Assembly (NCBI GenBank): GCA_026706225.1
Contig: JAPOZE010000597.1
Coordinates: forward strand, 1-5,645
DNA: 5,645 nt
Reading direction: 5' to 3'
From: Acidobacteriota bacterium
GTDB taxonomy: Bacteria > Acidobacteriota > Terriglobia > Versatilivoradales > Versatilivoraceae
Below the pieces are notes generated by a model, which saw only the letters and a list, made by a program, of their open reading frames with translations, was not told the origin of the DNA and did not search any database. This document shows, in pieces, positions 1 to 4,875 of this stretch. Positions within the stretch are counted from its first letter, which is position 1. Each line of letters starts with the position of its first letter. The translations under genes were made by a program, and so were the position numbers.

Positions 1-80
1 TGGTGGCCTGGATCTGCGGGCTGGAACACGTCCGCGAGGCGATTCCCTTCCCCCGCACCATCTATCGGCTGACGCCGTAG
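1..80 (+). CDS. asnS: Asparaginyl-tRNA synthetase, C-terminal end only (partial)
   Basis: This is the end of a gene that enters from the left edge. Reading from base 3 gives 25 codons and a TAG stop at 78-80. The residues include VAWICGLEHVREAIPFPRT and end in YRLTP. This is the terminal motif 3 region of class IIb aminoacyl-tRNA synthetases, where the conserved FPR arginine contacts ATP. The wording 'AWICGLEHVREAIPFPR' resembles asparaginyl rather than aspartyl enzymes, which usually have a different stretch before FPR. The enzyme charges tRNA-Asn with asparagine in the cytoplasm. Only the tail is visible, so AsnRS versus archaeal-type AspRS is a judgement from a short motif. The TAG stop is directly followed by TGA, the first unit of a repeat array. 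Confidence 0.8.
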   Translation, partial: VAWICGLEHVREAIPFPRTIYRLTP

Positions 81-150
81 TGAAGTTTGAAGTGTGAAGT
101 TTGAAGTGTGAAGGTTGAAGGTTGAAGTGTGAAAAGTGGAGAGTGGAGTG
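81..150. repeat. Heptanucleotide tandem repeat array (TGAAGTK type)
   Basis: Ten consecutive 7-bp units start immediately after the asnS stop: TGAAGTT, TGAAGTG, TGAAGTT, TGAAGTG, TGAAGGT, TGAAGGT, TGAAGTG, TGAAAAG, TGGAGAG, TGGAGTG. The first four alternate GTT/GTG as a perfect 14-bp dimer repeated twice, and the last three decay. Because 7 is not a multiple of 3, the TGA at the start of each unit falls in each of the three forward frames in turn. The sequence is non-coding. Short heptad repeats of this kind are known from several bacterial groups as variable intergenic repeats. No function is demonstrated. Confidence 0.85.
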
Positions 151-255
151 GATTCAGCCGAGTGTCTCGGGAACGAGCAAGTGCATGATGACCTGGTTGG
201 GCTCACTTGATGGACTGCTCGGAGATCGGCGAGATGCTTGTCTTATCGATCGAAC

Positions 256-290
256 AACTATCCACTGACCACCGACCATTAATCACTCGT
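256..290. repeat. Second, degenerate 7-bp repeat array upstream of ddl
   Basis: The stretch can be divided into heptads AACTATC, CACTGAC, CACCGAC, CATTAAT, CACTCGT. Four of the five begin with CA, and two differ by one base. Read on the minus strand the units are GTGG-type (for example GTCGGTG, GTCAGTG), which resembles the decayed GTGGAG units at the right end of the 81-150 array but in opposite orientation. The 105 bases between the two arrays (151-255) hold no supported gene. They contain a 4-bp hairpin with a GGAA loop at 166-177 and a 6-bp inverted repeat (CAAGTG at 178-183, CACTTG at 204-209), neither convincing as a regulatory element. Confidence 0.5.
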
Positions 291-319
291 TCTGAACCAA
301 AGGCGATTCAGGCACGTTC

Positions 320-1423
320 ATGAAAAAGATTACCGTGGCCTTGCTGTTCGGCGGCAAATCCGGAGAACATGAAGTCTCGTTGCGGTCAGCAGCCTCGATC
401 CTATCGGCTATCGATCGCACCAGGTACGACGTCATCCCGATTGGAATTACCAGGAAGGGCCGCTGGCGGGCCGATCCGGAATTCCTGGAGGGGAACCTCC
501 GCGAGATCCTGCAGCAGGGGGCCCCTGCCCTCCTGCCAGCCGAGTCGCCCCCCTCGGGCCCGTTGATTCAGCTCGATGCTTCCGGTGCCAATGCGACGAG
601 GCAGACTTCGGTCGACGTGGTCTTTCCGGTGCTTCACGGTCCCTTCGGAGAAGACGGCACCATCCAGGGCCTGCTTGAGCTGGCCAATGTCCCCTACGTC
701 GGTGCCGGCGTGCTGGGTTCCGCCGTGGCCATGGACAAGGACGTGATGAAGCGCCTGTTCCAGCAAGGGGGATTGCCGACCGCTCCCTTCCTGGCCATCC
801 AATGGCACCTCTGGAGGAATCGGTTCGGGAAGCTGGAGCAGGATGTGGCGGCCAGGCTGGGTTACCCCTGCTTCGTGAAACCGGCCAACCTGGGGTCGTC
901 CATCGGGATCAGCAAAGCGGAAGGTGCGGAGGAACTCTCTGAGGCTCTGGCCCTGGCAGGTGAGTTCGACGAAAAGGTCATCGTGGAAAGGGCCCTGGAC
1001 GCACGCGAGATCGAGTGTTCCGTCCTGGGGAACATCGATCCGCAAGCATCCCTTCCGGGTGAAATCATCCCCCGGTCGGGCTTCTATGACTACCAGGCCA
1101 AGTATCTGGACGATAGCGCCGAACTGGTCGTGCCCGCACGGCTCCGGCCGGACCAGGTAGAGCAGATCCAGCGGCTGGCTGTGAGATGCTTCCAGGTGCT
1201 CGAGTGTCGAGGAATGGGCCGGGTCGACTTCTTCCTTGAAAAGGCCACCGAAGACATCTATGTCAATGAAATCAATACCATCCCCGGATTCACCTCGATC
1301 AGCATGTACCCCAAGCTGTGGCAGGCCAGCGGGCTGCCCTATTCCGAGTTGATCGACCGGCTTATTCAGCTTGCCCTGGAGCGCCATCGCCGCGGGCAAT
1401 CCAGGCGAATCGACGGTGGCTGA
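320..1423 (+). CDS. ddl: D-alanine--D-alanine ligase
   Basis: This cytoplasmic ATP-grasp enzyme joins two D-alanines to make the dipeptide at the end of the peptidoglycan stem peptide. At 367 aa it has the usual length of the DdlA type. The N-terminal domain (about 3-127) opens with LFGGKSGEHEVSLRSA, whose E18 matches the substrate-binding glutamate of E. coli DdlB, and contains HGPFGEDGT (106-114). The ATP-grasp domain (about 140-350) has KPANLGSS (187-194), the omega-loop FYDYQAKY (255-262), GMGRVDFF (298-305) and NEINTIPGFT (316-325). By alignment to DdlB, K187, S193, Y256, R301, D303, E317 and N319 are all retained. The tyrosine in the omega-loop indicates D-Ala-D-Ala rather than D-Ala-D-lactate specificity. 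The start is ATG with a weak CAGG seven bases upstream. No clear promoter was seen. It does not sit among murein division genes here; it converges on the small gene that follows. Confidence 0.96.
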   Translation: MKKITVALLFGGKSGEHEVSLRSAASILSAIDRTRYDVIPIGITRKGRWRADPEFLEGNLREILQQGAPALLPAESPPSGPLIQLDASGANATRQTSVDVVFPVLHGPFGEDGTIQGLLELANVPYVGAGVLGSAVAMDKDVMKRLFQQGGLPTAPFLAIQWHLWRNRFGKLEQDVAARLGYPCFVKPANLGSSIGISKAEGAEELSEALALAGEFDEKVIVERALDAREIECSVLGNIDPQASLPGEIIPRSGFYDYQAKYLDDSAELVVPARLRPDQVEQIQRLAVRCFQVLECRGMGRVDFFLEKATEDIYVNEINTIPGFTSISMYPKLWQASGLPYSELIDRLIQLALERHRRGQSRRIDGG

Positions 1424-1428
1424 GTCCC

Positions 1429-1444
1429 GGATTCAGCGGAATCC
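1429..1444. repeat. Short perfect inverted repeat at a convergent gene junction
   Basis: GGATTC (1429-1434), a 4-base AGCG loop and GAATCC (1439-1444) form a perfect 6-bp stem. It begins 5 bases after the ddl stop and covers the stop codon and final codons of the opposing small gene. The position suits a bidirectional terminator for two convergent genes. There is no T-tract on either side and the stem is short, so terminator function is only a weak inference. Confidence 0.35.
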
Positions 1445-1792
1445 CCGCTTGACCCGGTTCTTGATTTTTCTGGCCAGTTTCTCGAGGTCCTCAGCCTTCT
1501 TGAAGATTCCTATCGAGTAGGTATGAGGATTGGAATTCTGAATCATTTCCTTGAGCTGCGCGGATCCTTCCGCCAGCCTCTCCGAGTCGCTTTTCAGCTT
1601 CTGAAAGGCATTCCGCAGCCTCTGCGAATTCATCTTGGCTCTCTGATCGGCGGAGAGTCCGGTTCGGCCCGCGGGGTTGGTAGCGGTGGGAAAACCCGGG
1701 GGGATCGCAGGAACGGTCTGACCCTGGTGAGGACGGCAAAGGACCACCAGAAACACGCTTCCAAGCAAGGCCAACCCAAGCTGTGCTTTCAT
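1433..1792 (-). CDS. Small exported helical/coiled-coil protein, function unknown
   Basis: The 119-aa product starts with a Sec-type signal peptide: MK, then a hydrophobic stretch of about residues 4-18, then a polar region. C19 is preceded by L, not G/A/S, so a lipobox is unlikely. A Pro/Thr/Gly linker (about 25-45) leads to a charged helical region (about 46-118). That region has heptad-like spacing of L/I/M residues (L59, F63, L66, L73, L80, M83) and ends in a lysine/arginine-rich helix around AEDLEKLARKIK (100-111). It is probably periplasmic. I associate this architecture with conserved hypothetical proteins of Acidobacteriota but know no function for it. Real coding is supported by the AAGGAGA ribosome binding site (1799-1805, minus strand) six bases before ATG, and by a good sigma70 promoter upstream. 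It converges on ddl and diverges from the DedA-type gene. An overlapping plus-strand frame (1523-1936) is its shadow. Confidence 0.85.
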   Translation of the reverse strand: MKAQLGLALLGSVFLVVLCRPHQGQTVPAIPPGFPTATNPAGRTGLSADQRAKMNSQRLRNAFQKLKSDSERLAEGSAQLKEMIQNSNPHTYSIGIFKKAEDLEKLARKIKNRVKRGFR

Positions 1793-1828
1793 GAACCGTC
1801 TCCTTTTCTTCGGGTGATGACTCTGTGG

Positions 1829-1857
1829 AGTAAACTGTATTGTGACGGTCTTGTCAA
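1829..1857 (-). promoter_or_regulatory. Sigma70-type promoter for the small exported protein
   Basis: On the minus strand, a perfect -35 hexamer TTGACA (1852-1857) and a -10 TTTACT (1829-1834, 4 of 6 to consensus) are separated by exactly 17 bp (1835-1851). Transcription would start near 1822, giving a leader of about 30 nt that includes the AAGGAGA ribosome binding site before the ATG at 1792. The assignment is by pattern only. Confidence 0.6.
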
Positions 1858-1893
1858 TTCGGACCTGCTACCTGCCGGACAGTTGTTCCAACC

Positions 1894-1913
1894 CGGATTC
1901 CGATCGAAATCCG
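1894..1913. promoter_or_regulatory. 20-bp near-perfect palindrome, candidate operator
   Basis: The half-site CGGATT (1894-1899) mirrors AATCCG (1908-1913) around a central perfect CGATCG (1901-1906). Only the pair 1900/1907 fails, so 9 of 10 base pairs are symmetric. It lies in the 140-bp spacer between two divergent genes, 19 bases before the GTG start of the DedA-type gene. This is a typical place for a dimeric repressor or activator site. The same sequence could instead form a leader hairpin. No regulator is encoded in the window. Confidence 0.4.
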
Positions 1914-1932
1914 ATGCTGCGATGAGGACCCC

Positions 1933-2544
1933 GTGAAAGAGGTTTTGCTCAAGATCCAAGGCTGGTTTCTGGCACTGACCGAGCCTTTGGGAGGGTGGGG
2001 CCTTCTGCTGATCGCCCTGGTCGACTCTTCGTTCCTCTCGCTTCCGGAAGTCAACGACATCCTGATTATCACCCGTTCGATCCAGTCCCCCCACCAGATG
2101 CTCTACTTCTGTTCCATGACCACGATCGGCTCCATTCTGGGCTGCATGACCCTCTATCTTGTAGGACGCAAGGGGGGAGAGGCCCTGGCTCGCAAAAAAT
2201 TCGCGCCCCGCCGGCTGGAAAAAATTGGCGGCTGGTATCGCCGCTACGGCATTCTGGCCGTGATTGTTCCGTCTATCCTGCCTCCCCCCACGCCCTTCAA
2301 GATCTTCGTCCTGAGCGCCAGCGTATTCAAGGTCAGCCCCGCCAAGTTCCTTCTGGCCATCACCCTGGGTCGAGGATTTCGCTATTTTCTGCAGGGATAT
2401 CTGGCCGTTCGATACGGCCAGCAGGCTCTCTACTACATGAGACACCACTATCCCACCATAGCCTGGGTGATCCTGGCCTTGTTGGTTTCGGGCGGCCTCG
2501 TTCTTCTGCTGGTTCGCCGGATTCGACGCGCCCAAATCAGTTGA
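1933..2544 (+). CDS. DedA/VTT-domain (SNARE-associated) inner membrane protein
   Basis: This 203-aa polytopic membrane protein has the layout of the DedA/YqaA-like VTT family (PF09335). Hydrophobic segments lie at about 21-35, 57-78, 107-130, 137-157 and 174-195. The N-terminal LPEVND (37-42) matches the acidic 'E-x-P/PE' region of the family. G66, G70 and G78 mark a glycine-spaced helix, and GRGFRYFLQGYLAVRYG (146-162) is the conserved C-terminal stretch. Some family members move phospholipids or undecaprenyl phosphate across the inner membrane; that role is family knowledge, not shown here. The canonical R-F-x-P-G-x-R re-entrant motif is replaced by a proline-rich ILPPPTPFK (115-123). The start is GTG at 1933 with TGAGGA at 1923-1928; the ATG at 1922 is out of frame and stops after four codons. 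It is probably transcribed alone, possibly controlled through the palindrome just upstream. No strong promoter of its own was recognised. Confidence 0.85.
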   Translation: MKEVLLKIQGWFLALTEPLGGWGLLLIALVDSSFLSLPEVNDILIITRSIQSPHQMLYFCSMTTIGSILGCMTLYLVGRKGGEALARKKFAPRRLEKIGGWYRRYGILAVIVPSILPPPTPFKIFVLSASVFKVSPAKFLLAITLGRGFRYFLQGYLAVRYGQQALYYMRHHYPTIAWVILALLVSGGLVLLLVRRIRRAQIS

Positions 2545-2570
2545 CCTCATTCCACCTGATCTGGTAACAT
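2541..2570 (+). promoter_or_regulatory. Possible promoter for the lipoprotein gene
   Basis: TTGACC (2541-2546), overlapping the stop codon of the DedA-type gene, is followed after 18 bp by TAACAT (2565-2570). An overlapping CATAAT (2568-2573) is a better -10 but at a longer spacing of 21. Transcripts would begin near 2577-2580 and run through the MITE-like element, placing it in the 5' leader of the gene at 2674. Matches are moderate, so this is tentative. Confidence 0.35.
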
Positions 2571-2582
2571 AATCGTATTAAA

Positions 2583-2677
2583 GACGTTAGGAGCCTTTTG
2601 CAAAATTCGGCAGGTAGCAAGGTTTCGGGGAGTAGCTCAGCGCTAAACGACGAATTCTGCAAAAGGCTCGACGTTGG
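2583..2677. mobile_element. MITE-like element with terminal inverted repeats and target duplication
   Basis: The core is 79 bp (2591-2669). The left end GAGCCTTTTGCAAAATTCG (2591-2609) is the reverse complement of the right end (2651-2669) at 18 of 19 positions; the one mismatch pairs bases 2603 and 2657. Immediately outside are GACGTTAG (2583-2590) and GACGTTGG (2670-2677), an 8-bp direct repeat with one difference, as expected for a target-site duplication. The 41-bp interior has no open frame of note. This size and structure fit a non-autonomous miniature inverted-repeat element moved by a transposase encoded elsewhere. I could not assign an IS family from the ends. As RNA or single-stranded DNA it would fold into a long hairpin. 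The interior GGGGAGTAGCTCAGC resembles the 5' part of a tRNA but lacks the matching D-stem half. Confidence 0.72.
2661..2666 (+). promoter_or_regulatory. Candidate ribosome binding site inside the element's right end
   Basis: AAAAGG lies seven bases before the TTG at 2674 and is the only Shine-Dalgarno-like sequence near that start. It is part of the right inverted repeat and would pair with CCTTTT (2594-2599) of the left repeat if the leader folds. The start assignment depends partly on this weak site. Confidence 0.3.
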
Positions 2678-3579
2678 GTAACCCATTGTCTTTTTCCCGC
2701 CTCTCCCTGATAGTCCTCGCCATCACCAGCATTTCTTTCTCCTCATCCGGTTGCAGTCCGGTTCGCAGGAGCCAGACGGCCCAGGTTCCAACCCATGAGG
2801 CTCCCCTGACGGCCCTGACGGCCACCAGGGCGGAGTTGATCGAAAAGGCCGGCCAGGCATCGAAATCGATTCAGGCCTTGAAGCTCAAGGTTTCCTACCA
2901 GCTCACCGGCCGCGACCCCGGGACAGGAAAGATCAAGGAGTGGCGTGAGAGCGATGGGTTCATACTGCTCAGAAAGCCTGCCGACATCCGGGTCAGGGTC
3001 CAGGTGTTTCAGGTCACGGCCATCGACATGGTGTCCGACGGAAGGGAATTCTCGATCGACGTCCCTCGCAGGAACACCTTCATCCGAGGGCTCAATCACC
3101 AGCCCCCGCGCAAGGACGTTCCCGTCAACGTCCGGCCCCAGCACATTTTCGAGGCGCTGGCCCTCGAGGCGCTTGAAGGCGCCGATCCGTCGTTGATTTC
3201 GTTGGAGGAACACGAGCAGGACAGCAGGAAGTTCTACATCCTGTCCTGCAACCGGTGGGCATCCGACGGAAGCTTGGCTCTGAAGCGGAAGATCTGGTTC
3301 GATCGGGTCGATCTCAACGTGGTGAGGCTGCAAGCCTACGCTCCGGGAGGCCGGCTGGAATCCGAGATCCACTACAGCGATTTTCGTAGCGTGGACGGTC
3401 AGGTCTATCCGGCGCTGGTACGCTTCGAGAGACCCCGGGAAGACTACCGGATGGCGATTCGGGCCCAAAAGATTGAGGTCAACCCCAACCTGGCCGCTGC
3501 CGCCTTCGTCCTGAGGAAGGCATCGGTCCGCCAGGTCATCGACTTGACCCGCGACCCTCTGCCGGAAACAGCGAACTGA
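2674..3579 (+). CDS. Envelope lipoprotein, LolA/LolB-like or DUF4292-like
   Basis: The 301-aa product has a lipoprotein signal: R9, a hydrophobic stretch 10-22, then SSSGC with the lipidated cysteine at C27 and serine at +2, which favours outer-membrane sorting by the E. coli rule. The -3 residue is serine, not the usual leucine, but still permitted. The mature part alternates short beta-type segments, for example SDGFILLRKPADIRVRV (93-109) and the following AIDMVSDGREFSIDVP (116-131). This pattern resembles the open beta-barrel of LolA/LolB and DUF4292 proteins, which bind lipid or acyl chains; that fold is an inference. The start is uncertain: TTG at 2674 has AAAAGG seven bases upstream, and TTG at 2686 is possible. 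The TTG lies inside the right target-duplication copy of the MITE-like element. The permease gene starts 13 bases after the stop, so the two are almost certainly co-transcribed. Confidence 0.8.
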   Translation: MGNPLSFSRLSLIVLAITSISFSSSGCSPVRRSQTAQVPTHEAPLTALTATRAELIEKAGQASKSIQALKLKVSYQLTGRDPGTGKIKEWRESDGFILLRKPADIRVRVQVFQVTAIDMVSDGREFSIDVPRRNTFIRGLNHQPPRKDVPVNVRPQHIFEALALEALEGADPSLISLEEHEQDSRKFYILSCNRWASDGSLALKRKIWFDRVDLNVVRLQAYAPGGRLESEIHYSDFRSVDGQVYPALVRFERPREDYRMAIRAQKIEVNPNLAAAAFVLRKASVRQVIDLTRDPLPETAN

Positions 3580-3592
3580 GGGGAATTGTCGA

Positions 3593-4699
3593 GTGAGCGC
3601 CCAACTGATTTTGTCCAACGTCGTTTCCCGCCCGATGCGTTCGCTGGCCACCGCCCTGGCGGTCGGGGTGGAGGTGGCGCTGATTCTGCTGTTGGTCGGC
3701 TTGTCCACGGGCATGATCCGGGAAAACAGCAAACGCATGTCCGGAGTGGGAGCCGACATCGTCCTGCAACCGCCCAACTCCTCCCTGGTGCTGGCTGCCA
3801 GCACCGGCGCCATGTCGGTCAAGATCGCCGACCTGGTCTCCGGGATCGAAGGGGTGAAGGCAGTGGCGCCCGTATATCTACAATTTCACACCAGCGGCGG
3901 AATGGGGCTCCTCTGGGGCATTGAGCAGGAGAGCTTCGACCGGATTACACAGGGGTTCATCTTTCTGGAAGGCGAGGGCTTTCAGGGTCCCGACGATGTC
4001 ATTATCGACGACATTTACGCCGGGGGAAGGGAGCTCCGGCTGGGGGACCACATCCAGTTGATGAATCACTCCTTTCGCGTTGCCGGCATTGTCGAGCACG
4101 GAAAGGGATCCCGAGTCTTTATTCCCCTGGGAACCATGCAGCGACTGGTGGGCACCCCCGGACAAGCCACCATGATGATGATCAAGTGCCATCGACAATC
4201 CGACATTGCCGGAGTCCAGTCCAGGCTCGAAAGCCGTCTGAAGTCCTATCCCACATTTGACATGAGCAGCTTCGCCGCTCACATCGAAGAAGCCAACCGG
4301 GACTTTGGACCTCTGAAATACTTCACCAACACGGTGGTGTTCATTGCCACCCTGATCGGATTCTTCATCATCTTTCTCTCCATGTACACCGCCATCAGCG
4401 AGCGAACCCACGAGATCGGCATTCTGAAGTCATTGGGAGCCCCCAAAGGCTACATCTCGCTCCTCTTCCTGAAGGAAGCCCTGGTGCTGGGGGGGCTGGG
4501 TTTCGTGCTGGGATTGGGTCTGACCTTCGGCGGCCGGTTCTTTTTCCAGTTGTTGATGCCGACGCTCCAACATCAGCTTCCCCCGGAGTGGCTCCTCTAC
4601 ACCGGGTTGCTGGCGCTGGTCAGCGCCAGCCTGGGAGCCCTCTATCCAGCCCTGCGCGCCGCCAGGCAGGATCCAATCGAAGCCCTGGCTTATGAGTAG
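3593..4699 (+). CDS. ABC transporter permease, FtsX/MacB/LolC-type
   Basis: This inner membrane subunit of a type VII (mechanotransmission) ABC system has 368 aa. TM1 is at about 18-41, followed by a large periplasmic MacB-type core domain (about 42-240). The C-terminal FtsX domain has TM2 about 244-265, TM3 about 290-317 and TM4 about 334-353. SERTHEIGILKSLGAP (269-284) is the classical cytoplasmic coupling segment that contacts the ATPase, and the protein ends with the family signature YPALRAARQDPIEALAYE. Four TMs with one periplasmic domain means it likely works as a homodimer, as MacB does, but without a fused ATPase. The partner is probably the ATPase at 4876. The start is GTG with AGGGG (3579-3583) nine bases upstream, overlapping the stop of the lipoprotein gene. 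LolC/E, MacB and DevC-like permeases share this architecture, so the substrate is undetermined. Confidence 0.93.
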   Translation: MSAQLILSNVVSRPMRSLATALAVGVEVALILLLVGLSTGMIRENSKRMSGVGADIVLQPPNSSLVLAASTGAMSVKIADLVSGIEGVKAVAPVYLQFHTSGGMGLLWGIEQESFDRITQGFIFLEGEGFQGPDDVIIDDIYAGGRELRLGDHIQLMNHSFRVAGIVEHGKGSRVFIPLGTMQRLVGTPGQATMMMIKCHRQSDIAGVQSRLESRLKSYPTFDMSSFAAHIEEANRDFGPLKYFTNTVVFIATLIGFFIIFLSMYTAISERTHEIGILKSLGAPKGYISLLFLKEALVLGGLGFVLGLGLTFGGRFFFQLLMPTLQHQLPPEWLLYTGLLALVSASLGALYPALRAARQDPIEALAYE

Positions 4700-4820
4700 G
4701 AGGACAGTGAGCTCCTGCCGCCTGCCGGGTGAGTCTCAAGTTCGCAGCCGTGCCCCCGGGAAACCCTCCTGCCTCCGCCGGCTCAGAGAGAACCCCACTC
4801 CGATATTTTTCCCTGCCGGC

Positions 4821-4849
4821 TTTAGAACTGGCAGCCCCTAAGCTATAAT
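4821..4849 (+). promoter_or_regulatory. Sigma70-type promoter for the ABC ATPase gene
   Basis: A perfect -10 TATAAT (4844-4849) is preceded at exactly 17 bp by TTTAGA (4821-4826, 4 of 6 to TTGACA). Transcription would start near 4856, leaving a leader of about 20 nt with AGAGG (4862-4866) nine bases before the ATG at 4876. It lies in a 176-bp gap between permease and ATPase whose remaining part (4700-4820) shows no gene and only a weak 5-bp hairpin (AGGAG 4698-4702 with CTCCT 4712-4716). The ATPase may therefore be expressed apart from the upstream genes. Confidence 0.65.
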
Positions 4850-4875
4850 GCCGTTGCATTTAGAGGCCTTTTTCG

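Noticed and set aside
185..268. 27-codon plus-strand ORF between asnS and ddl
   Set aside because: No ribosome binding site, no recognisable content, and it runs into repeat DNA.
401..1399. Long minus-strand open frame (332 codons) opposite ddl
   Set aside because: It is antisense to a fully conserved D-Ala-D-Ala ligase. The length is explained by GC-rich codon use of the real gene and the translation has no family features.
1426..1900. Shared 9-mer CCCGGATTC at the two palindromes flanking the small gene (1426-1434 and 1892-1900)
   Set aside because: Nine-base matches are expected many times by chance in a window this size. The rest of the two dyads differs.
1789..2550. Minus-strand open frame of 253 codons opposite the DedA-type gene
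   Set aside because: The translation is Gln/Gly/Asp-rich without domain signs, while the plus strand encodes a coherent membrane protein with family motifs.
2626..2650. tRNA-like 5' end (GGGGAGTAGCTCAGC) inside the MITE-like element
   Set aside because: There is no matching GAGC to close the D-stem, no anticodon or T-arm and no 3' acceptor half. It is at most a tRNA-derived fragment or chance.
2743..3822. Minus-strand open frame of 359 codons spanning the lipoprotein and permease genes
   Set aside because: It crosses two clearly coding genes on the other strand, has no plausible start signals and shows no recognisable domains.
4698..4716. Possible terminator hairpin after the permease (AGGAG/CTCCT)
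   Set aside because: Only a 5-bp stem with a 9-base loop and no T-tract.
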